Positions 50,510 through 59,523 of a stretch of 64,000 nt of DNA are shown in pieces. The notes under the pieces are model-generated. The model was given only the letters and a program-made list of their open reading frames with translations. It was not told the DNA's origin and did not search any database. Source of the DNA: Coriobacteriaceae bacterium (lineage in GTDB: Bacteria; Actinomycetota; Coriobacteriia; Coriobacteriales; Coriobacteriaceae); contig CABJBO010000002.1 in NCBI GenBank assembly GCA_902363875.1, positions 62,001 through 126,000 on the forward strand, in the 5' to 3' direction. Made by a program: the position numbers and the translations under genes. Within the stretch, counting starts at the first letter, position 1. Each line of letters opens with the position of its first letter.

Positions 50510-51214
50510 TTACAAATAGAACTTCAGTCGCTCGGTGCAGTACACCTGACGGGAGATGAAAAGCGGCTCGCCACTTGGGGCATAACGTCTATCGACAAAC
50601 AGAAGCAGCGAAGAGTCCAGCTCCACGTTAAGGTATGCCGCCTCGAGCTCGCTCGCATAGCAGACCTCGAGCGTACGCGTGTTGGGACCCATCTTGATCC
50701 CCTGGCGATCGAGTACCGCCATCAGCGAATCATCGAGAGACTCATGCTCCAAAAAAGAAAGCGCAGCGGAATAGCTATTGGTTTCCAGCATCGTGGGCTT
50801 GCCATCCACAAGGCGCAGACGACGGCTACGCAATACCTTTTGGGTATCGTCTACGCCCAGGAACTTCGCGTCTCGCAGACTTGGGAAGTCCCAGCCCATT
50901 TCGAGAACCCTGGTAGACGCCTGTTTGCCCGCAAGCTGGCACGAATGGGTAAAACTCTCACGGTCGTCCGCGGCATACATCTGCGTGTCCGACGAAACGA
51001 ACGTGCCCTTGCCGCGGGCCCTCTCAACAAGCCCAGCATCTTCCATTTCTTTAATTGCGGAGCGAACCGTTATTCGGCTCACGCCAAATTGCTCGATAAG
51101 CTCCGCCTCGGTCGGAAGCTTATCTCCCGGGCGGTACGTGCCGTTGGCGATCGAATCAGAAAGCGCACGGACAATCTGTTTGTACAGGGGGATAACGCTA
51201 TTTGCCTCAACCAT
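50510..51214 (-). CDS. GntR/HutC-family regulator of the PTS genes
   Basis: About 234 residues. N-terminal winged helix (IPLYKQIVRALSDSIANGTYRPGDKLPTEAELIEQFGVSRITVRSAIKEMEDAGLVERARGKGTFV) and a C-terminal UTRA ligand-binding domain (TMLETNSYSAALSFLEHESLDDSLMAVL, LLLFVDRRYAPSGEPLFISRQVYCTERLKFYL). The ligand is probably a phosphorylated Amadori compound or a breakdown product. Starts at 51214 or 51223 are both possible. Confidence 0.9.
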   Translation of the reverse strand: MVEANSVIPLYKQIVRALSDSIANGTYRPGDKLPTEAELIEQFGVSRITVRSAIKEMEDAGLVERARGKGTFVSSDTQMYAADDRESFTHSCQLAGKQASTRVLEMGWDFPSLRDAKFLGVDDTQKVLRSRRLRLVDGKPTMLETNSYSAALSFLEHESLDDSLMAVLDRQGIKMGPNTRTLEVCYASELEAAYLNVELDSSLLLFVDRRYAPSGEPLFISRQVYCTERLKFYL

Positions 51215-51258
51215 ATCAACCATACCTTTACAAGGAATCAGCAGCCTATAGATAAATG

Positions 51259-51695
51259 ACTTATATTGTATTAGAACTTTTTAGCACTCCACGCCATTTC
51301 CTATAATGTTTTAGCAAACGAGGGGTTATTTTGCGTAAGCGGTGTAGAGTCCATCCATTTCCGCATACAGCTTCAATCTGATGGCGGTATATGCATCCGA
51401 TAAGCCGATTGATTTTTATCTTCTACCTGTCTCACATTCATCCCACGTCGTAGAGATGAATGTGAGGTGAGAGATACGTACTTGACGCGCGAGCGTGGAT
51501 ATTTGGACGGTTTTTGGGCTTTTGGCGGCCGATTTCGTCCGAAAATCCACGCTCATGCGGCAGACGTCCGAATTTCCACGCTCGTGTGCCAGAAAATCCA
51601 CGCTCATCCGGCAGATTGGTCGAAGGCCCCATATGGGTATACTCTCGGGGATTCGACTCGATTCGCCCCCGCTGGGGCGTCAAAGGAGACTGCAT
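51259..51695. repeat. Repeat-rich leader upstream of the M16 protease
   Basis: Three direct copies of a TCCACGCTC unit (51546, 51575 and 51597, with CGGCAGA or a variant between) and one inverted copy GAGCGTGGA (51491). Before them lies a perfect hairpin CTCACATTCATC/GATGAATGTGAG (51431-51466). A -10-like TATAAT lies at about 51302. No gene is visible. Confidence 0.7.
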
Positions 51696-54600
51696 ATGCC
51701 CACCACCTCAACCGACCCGCGCGCCGCTGCTGCTGCACTTCTGGTGCCCGGAACCACCTGCCACGGCTTTACCGTCGAGCGCTGCGAGACCGTGCCCGAG
51801 CTCGACGCAGACGCTTACGTGCTGCGCCACGCCGCCTCGGGCGCGCGCCTGCTGTACCTGGCGTGCGACGACGAGAACAAGGCCTTTGCCATTGGCTTTA
51901 AGACGCCGCCGGCCGATTCCACCGGCGTGTTCCATATTCTTGAGCACTCGGTGCTGTGCGGATCGGCCAGGTTCCCCGTCAAGGAGCCGTTTGTCGACCT
52001 GATCAAGAGCTCCATGCAGACGTTCCTCAACGCCATGACCTACCCCGACAAGACTATCTACCCCGTTGCCACCACCAACGAGCAGGACCTGTACAACCTG
52101 ATGGACGTGTACCTGGACGCGGTGTTCAACCCGGCCATCTATACCAAGCCCACCATTTTTGAGCAGGAAGGATGGCACTACGAGCTGGACCTGCCGGAGG
52201 GCGCCGAGGGCGAGGGCGACGCCGGTGAGGTAGATTTTGAGGCATGTCCCAAAAATCTACGCGAGGGCACGCTGCGCTATAACGGTGTAGTGTTTAACGA
52301 GATGAAGGGCGCACTGTCCGACCCCATGAGCGTGCTGGACGACGCCGTCAACGCCGCGCTCTATCCCGACACCGCCTATGCGCACGAGAGCGGCGGCGAC
52401 CCGCGCGCGATTCCCGCGCTCACCTACGAGCAGTTCCTGGACACGCACGCGCGCCACTACAATCCTTCCAACTCTTATATAACGCTCTATGGCGACCTGG
52501 ATGTGGACCGCGCACTGGCGTTTTTGGACGAGCGCTATCTGTCGCAGTCGAGTGCCGCGAGCCGCCGCATGGACGCCGCCGTTGCCGCCGGCGAGGACCC
52601 GTCCGCGCTGGCGCCCAATCCGCTGGGCGTGCAGACGCCCGTGACCTGCGAGTATAAGCGCGTCGAGATGGCCACCACGCCCGAGAACGCCCTGGTAGGC
52701 TTGGGCCTTGTGCTGGGCAGCGCGCTCGACCGCAAGCGCACGATCGCGGCGGACATCCTGTTCGAGGCGCTGCTTGGCTCCAACGAGGCGCCGGTTAAGA
52801 AGGCCATCCTGGCCGCCGGCCTGGGCGGCAACGTGGTGAGCTACACAGCGGCCGAGAGCCTGCAGCCCTACGAGCTCATCATGCTGCAAAACGCGCAGCC
52901 AGGCGTGGCGCGCGAGCTGCGCCGCGTGTTCCAGGACGCCTGCCGCGACCTGTGCGAGCACGGCGTTCCGCGCGAGCGCCTGGAAGCCATCATCAGCAGC
53001 AACGAGTACGACCTGCGCCAGCGCGACTATGGCATCGCCGACGGCGTAGCCATTGCGTGCGACGCGCTGAGCACGTGGCTCTACGATGACGACGCCGCGA
53101 CGCTGGCGCTCAAGTATGGCCCGGTGTACGAGGAGCTACGCGACGAGCTGGACAGCAGCTATTTTGAGGACCTGCTGCGCGAGCTGGTGCTGGAAAACGA
53201 CCACATGGCGCTGGTCGAGCTGGTGCCGGTGGACGCTGCCGAGGGTGCGGAGGGCGCCGAAGCTGCCGAGCTGGCTGCCAAGCGCGACGCCATGACCGAT
53301 GCCGAGCTGGCCGATGTGGTCGAGCGCACGGCCGTACTGCGTGCCGCGCAGGAGGCCGAGGACACGCCCGAGGACAAGGCCACGCTGCCGCGCCTCCGCG
53401 TATCCGACATTGGCGAGGCGCGCCCCGAGCCGCCGCTCGTTGTGGACACGACCGCGCCCATCCCCTGTCTGCGCCACGGCATCCCCACCAACCGCCTGGC
53501 CTACGCCATGCAGTACTTCGACCTGAGCTGCGTCGCATTTGAGGACCTGCCCTACGTGACGCTGCTCTGCCGCCTGCTCAAACAACTACCCACGAGCGAG
53601 CACTCGGCCGAGGAACTCGACAACTTGCTCGCTGGCAAGCTCGGCTTTTTGAGCTTTACGACCGAAGTCATGACGCAGCCCGAAGTGGACGGCGTGCGCC
53701 CCTACCTGCTGGTGAGCGCCGGCGCCCTGTCCGAGAAGATCGATGCGCTGGCGAGTCTGCCGCGCGAGGTATGGTCGAGCACGCTGTTGCTCGATGCCGA
53801 TGCCGACCGCGTTCGCGACGTGCTCACGCAGATTCGCATTGGGCTTGAACAGGGCTTCATCAACAACGGTCACTCGGCGGCGCTGGGTCGCGCGATGAGC
53901 TACAGCTCGCCTTCGGCCGTGGTTCGCGAGCAGCTTTCTGGCGTGGACTTCTATCTGTTCCTGCGCGATCTGCTCGAGCACTTTGACGAGCGTCTGGACG
54001 GCCTGCGTGCCAAGCTTGCCGAGCTGGCAGACCGCATCTTTGTGGCCGACGGCTGCATGGCGAGCTTTACCGGCAGCGATGAGGACTTTGACGCGTACTG
54101 GGATGCCGCGGGCGACCTGGGGCTTGGCGCGGGCGACGGCGCCGATGCCGGCCGCGATGCGCTCGTAGTGCCGACGCCGTGCGACCGCCACGAGGCTTTT
54201 GTTATCCCCAGTGACATCTGCTTTGCGGCAAGCGCGTGCGACCCGCGTCGCTTGGGGCTAGACGTGACGGGCGCCTGGGCGGTTGCCGCCAACGCGCTCT
54301 CCTACGACTACCTGTGGAACGAGATCCGCGTGAAGGGCGGTGCGTACGGCTGCGGATTCCGCGCTGCCGGCGAGCGTCAGGCGGCGTTCTACACCTACCG
54401 CGACCCGGCAATCGACCCCTCGATTGAGCGCGTGGCGCGCGCAGGCGAATGGCTCGGCAGCTTTGATCCCGACGAGGCCGCCTTCGAGGGCTTTATCGTG
54501 AGCTGCGTGAGCGGCATGGACGCGCCCGTGAAGCCGTACGCGCTCACCAAGCGCCGCAATACGACCTACCTGGCCGGGCTCGATCCGCATGCGCGCGAGG

Positions 54601-54761
54601 AACGCCGTGCCCAGATGCTCGCGGCCACACCCGCCGAGCTGCGCTCGCTCGGCGCCGACGTGACGCGCATCGCAGCCACGTCGCCCACCTGCGTCTTTGG
54701 CGGCCGCGACGTCATCGCCAAGAGCAACGCCGGCTTCAACGTAGTCGACCTGCTGGGCTAA
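51696..54761 (+). CDS. M16C-family zinc metalloprotease (PreP/Cym1-like)
   Basis: 1021 residues, a clamshell peptidase that degrades short peptides in the cytoplasm. Inverted zinc motif HILEH (80-84) with the distal glutamate region NEQDLYNLMDVYLDAVF (129-145), then NGVVFNEMKGALSDP. Two M16 halves plus the M16C-associated domain are present. AAAGGAG precedes the ATG at 51696. Codons 179-189 (VDFEACPKNLR) are encoded by a 31-bp palindromic repeat that also occurs at 58342-58372. Confidence 0.93.
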   Translation: MPTTSTDPRAAAAALLVPGTTCHGFTVERCETVPELDADAYVLRHAASGARLLYLACDDENKAFAIGFKTPPADSTGVFHILEHSVLCGSARFPVKEPFVDLIKSSMQTFLNAMTYPDKTIYPVATTNEQDLYNLMDVYLDAVFNPAIYTKPTIFEQEGWHYELDLPEGAEGEGDAGEVDFEACPKNLREGTLRYNGVVFNEMKGALSDPMSVLDDAVNAALYPDTAYAHESGGDPRAIPALTYEQFLDTHARHYNPSNSYITLYGDLDVDRALAFLDERYLSQSSAASRRMDAAVAAGEDPSALAPNPLGVQTPVTCEYKRVEMATTPENALVGLGLVLGSALDRKRTIAADILFEALLGSNEAPVKKAILAAGLGGNVVSYTAAESLQPYELIMLQNAQPGVARELRRVFQDACRDLCEHGVPRERLEAIISSNEYDLRQRDYGIADGVAIACDALSTWLYDDDAATLALKYGPVYEELRDELDSSYFEDLLRELVLENDHMALVELVPVDAAEGAEGAEAAELAAKRDAMTDAELADVVERTAVLRAAQEAEDTPEDKATLPRLRVSDIGEARPEPPLVVDTTAPIPCLRHGIPTNRLAYAMQYFDLSCVAFEDLPYVTLLCRLLKQLPTSEHSAEELDNLLAGKLGFLSFTTEVMTQPEVDGVRPYLLVSAGALSEKIDALASLPREVWSSTLLLDADADRVRDVLTQIRIGLEQGFINNGHSAALGRAMSYSSPSAVVREQLSGVDFYLFLRDLLEHFDERLDGLRAKLAELADRIFVADGCMASFTGSDEDFDAYWDAAGDLGLGAGDGADAGRDALVVPTPCDRHEAFVIPSDICFAASACDPRRLGLDVTGAWAVAANALSYDYLWNEIRVKGGAYGCGFRAAGERQAAFYTYRDPAIDPSIERVARAGEWLGSFDPDEAAFEGFIVSCVSGMDAPVKPYALTKRRNTTYLAGLDPHAREERRAQMLAATPAELRSLGADVTRIAATSPTCVFGGRDVIAKSNAGFNVVDLLG
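52230..52260. repeat. 31-bp palindromic repeat inside the M16 reading frame
   Basis: Begins GTAGATTTT and ends AAAAATCTAC. It matches 58342-58372 at 27 of 31 bases, including GGCAT and TCCCAAAAATCTAC. It keeps the frame open and adds AT-rich codons (GTA, TTT, AAA, AAT, CTA) that are rare in this gene. Confidence 0.8.
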
Positions 54762-54773
54762 CGCACCGCAAGC

Positions 54774-54816
54774 AAAAACCACCACGAAGGTGCCTGTCCC
54801 CTTTGTGGTGGTTTTC
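54774..54816. terminator. Bidirectional terminator between convergent genes
   Basis: AAAACCACCAC/GTGGTGGTTTT stem with a loop containing GGTGCCTGTCCCC, A-run on one side and T-run on the other. The loop links it to the GGGACAGG repeat family. Confidence 0.85.
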
Positions 54817-54826
54817 GGGCGAGCCG

Positions 54827-56482
54827 TTACTTGATGAACGGGTTCAGCCTGGCCGCCAGCGGATCGAGCTTGTACATGGTTGCAAAGCACTCACGACCAT
54901 AGTCGGAGTCATTGCTCCAGCTACCCTGGTCGACGTCGTACTCTGCATCCAGACGAATCCACTCCTCCGGCTTGTTCTTCTCGTGCTTGCTGCAGAAGTA
55001 GCGCTGGTACTCGACCTCGTGCTCAAACTCAAACTCGGCATCCGAACCGCGGCCGGCATACTCGTCGACCGACGTCAGATTACCGTGGTCGTCATAGTAA
55101 AACTCCGCATAGCCGCCGCGCTCGGAATCGATCCTGTCGAGTTTTCCGTTGCTGTACGAATAATCCACCGCGGCATACGAGTTCAGCGAGCCGTAATCGT
55201 TGCCATGCGAGTCATATGCCACAGGCGAGATACGCGAAATGTTGCCGTCCTTGTCATACTCGTAGCCCGCGGTAATCGTCCACGTAGTTCCCACCGTGTC
55301 GCCCTGGCAGTCCAGCGTAAAGGACGTCACGCGATCCTTGTCGTATCCGTACGAATACACGACCGTCCGAGGATTGGCCGGACTGGTATCGGTGTTGGTC
55401 ACCATGTTGCCGTCCTGGTAGACATACGTGCTCGCGCTCTCGCCGTAGCCCGCGTGGGTCGTCTTGTTGATCAGGTTTCCGTCCGCGTCGTAGGTAAACG
55501 TCGTGGTGCTCGACGAATCGCTAATGTCGGCATCGCAGTCGATGCGCGTGACGTTACCGTCAGCGTCGTACGTAAACGTGTTGACGTTCTCGTAACCGCC
55601 CGCCAAATCTTCCTCAATCTCAGAGATACGATGCGACTCATCGTGCTCGACGCTGTAGCTTACGCCGCCACCTTGCTTGACGGCAGACGTGAAGCCCGTG
55701 ACGTAACCGTTCTCGTCACGCTCGATCTCGTAGATATCGCCGTACGTATCGCTCTTATCGGTACCCTCGTAGGACACCGGCAGCCACAGCTCGTCGAGCT
55801 GTGTGTCTTTAATGCCGGTGATCTTCGTATCCTGCGGCAGCGCCAACGTGGCGAGCTTCTTTTTGCCCGAAAGATCGATGCTTTTAAGGTTTTCGGCATT
55901 TTTGAGGTCGAGCTTCTCGATGTCGTCGCAACCGTCCAGATTGACGACGGTAACATTACTCGCCGAGTTAAGCTCGACGGTTTTAAGGTCGCCGCAGCCC
56001 GAAAGGTCCAGGTTGACGAGTTTGTCCCCGCCATATTCCACACTGGTAACGTTGGGGAACACCTTGCCCAGGCCCTGCGTCGACGTGATGTCGTCCAGCT
56101 CGACCGATGTCACCGCCTTGGCCTCGTCGCGTGAAATGCGGCCGTCACCGTTAGTGTCGTACTTGGTCGAGACAAGCGCACGCATGCCGCTGTCCGGGAA
56201 GGTTTTCTCGTCGATTGGGGTGGTCGCGATCTGGGTGAAGTAGAACAGCGCGCCACCGCCGATGCCCGCCGCCACGACAAGTGCCGCGGCAAGGGCGATG
56301 AGAGGCTTCTTGGAACGCTTGCGTCGCGCGGGCTGCTGCACGGACACGTATTGCTGGGGAGCGGGCGCGGCAGGCTGGGGTTGCTGCGTGGCCGCGACCT
56401 GGTCGGGTGCTACGGGCGCGCCGCAGACGGGGCAAAAGAGGGCGTCGTCGACAAGCGGCGTGCCACACGAGCGACAAAACAT
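54827..56482 (-). CDS. Zinc-ribbon membrane protein with EF-hand, leucine-rich and YD-repeat-like ectodomain
   Basis: 551 residues. N-terminal zinc ribbon MFCRSCGTPLVDDALFCPVCG (Cys 3, 6, 17, 20), a Gln/Pro/Ala linker, a basic patch and one membrane helix (about 60-83). Outside: an EF-hand/dockerin-like loop DTNGDGRISRDE (109-120), leucine-rich-like repeats (about 125-240, VNLDLSGCGDLKTVELNSASNVTVVNLDGC), then about eight YD-type repeats (about 280-500, FTYDADGNVTRIDCD, YEYDKDGNISRIS). The ATG at 56482 has AAAGGAG 7 bases upstream. Probably a surface sensor or adhesin; the order of modules is unusual. Confidence 0.85.
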   Translation of the reverse strand: MFCRSCGTPLVDDALFCPVCGAPVAPDQVAATQQPQPAAPAPQQYVSVQQPARRKRSKKPLIALAAALVVAAGIGGGALFYFTQIATTPIDEKTFPDSGMRALVSTKYDTNGDGRISRDEAKAVTSVELDDITSTQGLGKVFPNVTSVEYGGDKLVNLDLSGCGDLKTVELNSASNVTVVNLDGCDDIEKLDLKNAENLKSIDLSGKKKLATLALPQDTKITGIKDTQLDELWLPVSYEGTDKSDTYGDIYEIERDENGYVTGFTSAVKQGGGVSYSVEHDESHRISEIEEDLAGGYENVNTFTYDADGNVTRIDCDADISDSSSTTTFTYDADGNLINKTTHAGYGESASTYVYQDGNMVTNTDTSPANPRTVVYSYGYDKDRVTSFTLDCQGDTVGTTWTITAGYEYDKDGNISRISPVAYDSHGNDYGSLNSYAAVDYSYSNGKLDRIDSERGGYAEFYYDDHGNLTSVDEYAGRGSDAEFEFEHEVEYQRYFCSKHEKNKPEEWIRLDAEYDVDQGSWSNDSDYGRECFATMYKLDPLAARLNPFIK

Positions 56483-56565
56483 GGCGGGCTCCTTTCGGTT
56501 CATTCCTTCCACCATGAAGGTAAACCCAAAAATGCAGCCCTTGTTGCGCAACAAAGCCAAGCGGG

Positions 56566-56607
56566 AGCCAAACCGCCACAAAGAGACAGGCGCCTTTGTG
56601 GCGGTTT
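56566..56607. repeat. CAAACCGCCACAAAG hairpin
   Basis: CAAACCGCCACAAAG pairs with CTTTGTGGCGGTTTG around a loop with GACAGGCGC. Related in design to 54774-54816 and 56641-56680. Confidence 0.75.
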
Positions 56608-56626
56608 GGGGTGAATCCGTCGCGTT

Positions 56627-56680
56627 TGCCCAGATAAAACCTGCCAAAATAAACCTGTCCCTTTTTGGCAGGTTTGGGAG
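56627..56680. repeat. 54-bp GGGACAGG-type repeat, inverted copy of 1083-1133
   Basis: The reverse complement matches the element at 1083-1133 at almost every position (differences only around TTGG[CA/TC]GG). The internal stem is AAACCTGCCAAAA with TTTTTGGCAGGTTT. Confidence 0.85.
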
Positions 56681-56691
56681 AGGGGGCCGGA

Positions 56692-57288
56692 ATGGATAAG
56701 GTTGAGCTGCGGCGGGCGGTGATTGCCCGGCGCGATGCACTTGGTTTGGATGTGCGGGCGGCAAAGTCCGCCGTTATCTGTGTGCGGCTGGTTGAGCTGC
56801 TGGAGTCCAGTGGCGCTGCGGGCCAGCGCACCGTTGCCGTCTATGCCGCGATGGGTTCCGAAGTCGACCCTTCCGCATTTGCCGCTGCGGCCGTCGTGCG
56901 TGGCTGGCGCGTAGCCTATCCGTGCATGCTCTCGGCAAGCGACGCCGCCGCATGCGGCCAGCGCATGTGCATGCGGGCAGTCTCTGCCGGCGATGCGTCC
57001 GAGGCCCCGTTTATCGCCCACCCTACGCGGGCCTTCGCGGCCACGGACGTCGACAGCGACCGCTTCCCTATCGTGTCTGCCGAGGCTTTCGACATGATCG
57101 TCGTGCCGCTCGTAGCATTCGACCGCGCCGGCGCGCGCCTGGGCTACGGCGGCGGCTGCTACGACCGCTACCTGCCCATGCTCTCGCCCGCATGCCAAAT
57201 CATCGGCATCGCCTTTGACGAGCAACGCGTCGACGGCGTTCCCACCGATGCCCACGACCTGCCGCTGCCCAACATCGTCAGCGCCTAA
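56692..57288 (+). CDS. 5-formyltetrahydrofolate cyclo-ligase
   Basis: 198 residues. ATP-dependent conversion of 5-formyl-THF to 5,10-methenyl-THF, rescuing stored folate. MDKVELRRAVIARRDAL at the N-terminus, TVAVYAAMGSEVD, and the phosphate-binding signature VPLVAFDRAGARLGYGGGCYDRYL near the C-terminus. The ATG at 56692 follows a GAGAGGGGG stretch and directly abuts the repeat at 56627-56680, so its promoter may lie in or before that repeat. Confidence 0.93.
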   Translation: MDKVELRRAVIARRDALGLDVRAAKSAVICVRLVELLESSGAAGQRTVAVYAAMGSEVDPSAFAAAAVVRGWRVAYPCMLSASDAAACGQRMCMRAVSAGDASEAPFIAHPTRAFAATDVDSDRFPIVSAEAFDMIVVPLVAFDRAGARLGYGGGCYDRYLPMLSPACQIIGIAFDEQRVDGVPTDAHDLPLPNIVSA

Positions 57289-57311
57289 ATGCCAGCGTAC
57301 CTCCCGACAGC

Positions 57312-58238
57312 CTAGTGCTCCTCGCCGGCGCGGGCCAGGTCGTAGGGCGTGGTCTGGTAGACGTAGTAGTTGAGCCAGTTGGTATAGAGCAACTGAGCCT
57401 GGCTGCGCCAGACGTTGCGCGGCTCGGCCGAGGGGTCGTCGTTTGGGAAGTAATGCGCCGGCACCTGGGGGTTAAGCCCGCGCTTCACGTCGCGCTCGTA
57501 CTCCAGGCGCAGTGTGTCGGTATCGTACTCGGGATGGCCAAAAACAAAGAAGCGACGGCTGTCGGTCGACTTGACGATATACAGGCCCACCTCGTCGGAC
57601 ACGGCCACGACCTCAAGCTGCGGCTCGGCCTCCACGTCCTCGCGGCGCACATCGGTGTTGCGCGAATGCACGGCATAGAAGCGGTCGTCGAAGCCGCGGA
57701 CCAGCGGGCTTTGCGGCTTCACCAGATAATGCTCGAACACGCCGCTCGCCTTTGCCGGCAGATCATACTTCTGGATACCGTAATGATGGTAGAGCCCCGC
57801 CTGCGCGCCCCAGCAAATGTGCAGCGTGGAGTGCACGTGCGTGGTAGACCAGTCCATAATCTGGCAGAGTTCGGGCCAGTAGTCGACCTCCTCGAACGGC
57901 ATCTGCTCCACGGGCGCGCCCGTGATGATCAGGCCGTCGTAGTGGATGTCGCGGATGTCGTCGAACGTGCGGTAGAACGTCTCCAGGTGGCCGGCGCTTA
58001 CGTGCGTGGCCTCGTGCGTTTTGGTGCGCAGCAGGTCCACCTCCACCTGCAGCGGCGTGTTGGAGAGCTTGCGCATGATCTGCGTCTCGGTGGCGATTTT
58101 GGTGGGCATGAGGTTGAGGATGAGCACGCGCAGCGGACGGATGTCCTGATGCAGTGCGCGATACTCGGTCATGACAAAGATGTTCTCGCTCTCGAGCTGC
58201 GCGGCGGCAGGGAGGGCGTCGGGGATGCGAATGGGCAT
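57312..58238 (-). CDS. metA: Homoserine O-acetyltransferase (MetA type)
   Basis: 308 residues. First committed step of methionine synthesis. [34 protein letters not shown] and the catalytic cysteine in HICWGAQAG mark MetA. The substrate-choice position reads TGAPVEQ (Glu), as in acetyl-CoA-using MetA enzymes, where succinyl-CoA enzymes have TGAPLG (Gly). So acetyl transfer is predicted. The C-terminal [17 protein letters not shown] is intact. AAGGAG is 6 bases before the ATG. No SAM riboswitch is visible in the leader. Confidence 0.95.
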   Translation of the reverse strand: MPIRIPDALPAAAQLESENIFVMTEYRALHQDIRPLRVLILNLMPTKIATETQIMRKLSNTPLQVEVDLLRTKTHEATHVSAGHLETFYRTFDDIRDIHYDGLIITGAPVEQMPFEEVDYWPELCQIMDWSTTHVHSTLHICWGAQAGLYHHYGIQKYDLPAKASGVFEHYLVKPQSPLVRGFDDRFYAVHSRNTDVRREDVEAEPQLEVVAVSDEVGLYIVKSTDSRRFFVFGHPEYDTDTLRLEYERDVKRGLNPQVPAHYFPNDDPSAEPRNVWRSQAQLLYTNWLNYYVYQTTPYDLARAGEEH

Positions 58239-58341
58239 GGATGCTCCTTACGAGTCAGTTGCAGCTATGGTACAACGAGCGGCCCCATCCGCGCGAGCAC
58301 ATCGCCCAGCGATGCCGTCAGCGGCCCAAATCACCCCAAAA

Positions 58342-58372
58342 GTAGAGATTAAGGCATCTCCCAAAAATCTAC
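58342..58372. repeat. 31-bp palindromic repeat, intergenic copy
   Basis: Begins GTAGAGATT and ends AAAAATCTAC. 27 of 31 bases match the copy inside the M16 gene (52230-52260). Confidence 0.8.
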
Positions 58373-58449
58373 GGCGCTTTAGTCTAGCAAAGTGACGGCA
58401 GGACGCTACAATGGTTCGACGCGAAAAACTCGGCCGAAAGGATACATAT

Positions 58450-59427
58450 ATGTACCAGACGCGTAAGATCGGTGTGGTCGGCCAGGGCCACGTAGGAGCA
58501 CATGTCGCCAACAGCCTGCTTATGCAGGGCATTGCCGATGAGCTGTACCTGTGCGATATCAACGAGGCCAAGGTGACGTCCGAGGTCCAGGACCTGCGCG
58601 ACTCCCTTTCGTTTGTCCCGTACAACACCAAGATCGTCAACTGCTACGACCACTACGAGGAGCTGGCCTGCTGCGACGTCATCGTCAACGCTGCCGGTAA
58701 GGTCGCGCTGGCCGCCGGCAACCGCGACGGTGAGCTGTTCTTTACCACCGACGCCGCCCGCACCTTTGCCAAGCGCATCGTCGACACCGGCTTTGACGGC
58801 ATCTTCGTCTCCATCTCCAACCCCTGCGACGTCGTGTGCACCGAGCTGTGGCACCTGACCGGCTACGATCCCAAGAAGATCATCGGCTCGGGCTGCGGTC
58901 TGGACTCCGCCCGCCTGCGCACCGAGATCTCCAAGAAGGTCGGCGTGAGCCCCAAGTCCATCGATGCCTACATGATCGGCGAGCACGGCTTTAGCCAGCT
59001 TGCCGCCTTTAAGGCCGCGACCATCGCCGGCAAGAGCCTCAACGAGCTTCAGGCCGAGAACCCCGACAAGTACGCCTTCGACCACATGGAGGTCGAGGAG
59101 CTCGCGCGCAAGGGCGGCTATGTGACCTACCAGGGCAAGCAGTGCACCGAGTACGCCGTCGCCAACTCCGCCGCGCGCGTCTGTGCCGCCGTGCTGCACA
59201 ACGAGCACGCCGTGCTTTCCGCCTCCACGCTCATGACCGGCCAGTATGGCGAGGAGGGCATCTTCACGTCTCTGCCGTGCGTGATCGGCGCCGAGGGCGT
59301 CGAGGAGGTCTACACGCTCGACCTGTCCGAGTACGAGCTCGAGGGCTTCCACAAGAGCTGCCAGCACATCCGCGACAATATCGCCCAGCTCGACTGGTGG
59401 GACGCCGAGGCATACGACGCAAAGTAG
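58450..59427 (+). CDS. L-lactate / L-2-hydroxyacid dehydrogenase
   Basis: 325 residues, LDH/MDH superfamily, NAD-dependent. Rossmann start RKIGVVGQGHVGAHVANSL; acidic NAD-ribose site LCDINEAK; mobile loop AAGKVALAAGNRDGEL; SNPCDVV; GSGCGLDSARLRTEI (catalytic Asp and substrate Arg); GEHGFSQ (catalytic His). The mobile loop lacks the usual AGakqkpGEtR spelling of lactate enzymes and resembles L-2-hydroxyisocaproate dehydrogenases, so a bulkier 2-oxoacid is possible. The ATG at 58450 has AAAGGA 8 bases upstream. Confidence 0.88.
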   Translation: MYQTRKIGVVGQGHVGAHVANSLLMQGIADELYLCDINEAKVTSEVQDLRDSLSFVPYNTKIVNCYDHYEELACCDVIVNAAGKVALAAGNRDGELFFTTDAARTFAKRIVDTGFDGIFVSISNPCDVVCTELWHLTGYDPKKIIGSGCGLDSARLRTEISKKVGVSPKSIDAYMIGEHGFSQLAAFKAATIAGKSLNELQAENPDKYAFDHMEVEELARKGGYVTYQGKQCTEYAVANSAARVCAAVLHNEHAVLSASTLMTGQYGEEGIFTSLPCVIGAEGVEEVYTLDLSEYELEGFHKSCQHIRDNIAQLDWWDAEAYDAK

Positions 59428-59470
59428 GCCGCTGGCTGCCGCAACCTTGCGAATCTAAGCGCGATACTAA

Positions 59471-59510
59471 GCGGGCTGCGCCGGAAATCCCCGGCGCGGC
59501 CCGCTTTTTT
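59471..59510 (+). terminator. Terminator of the dehydrogenase gene
   Basis: GCGGGCTGCGCCGG pairs with CCGGCGCGGCCCGC (one mismatch), then TTTTTT. Confidence 0.92.
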
Positions 59511-59523
59511 GCTCATGCAACAC

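Noticed and set aside
58239..58440. SAM riboswitch or T-box for metA
   Set aside because: No matching core; the stretch contains a 31-bp repeat and lies between divergent genes.
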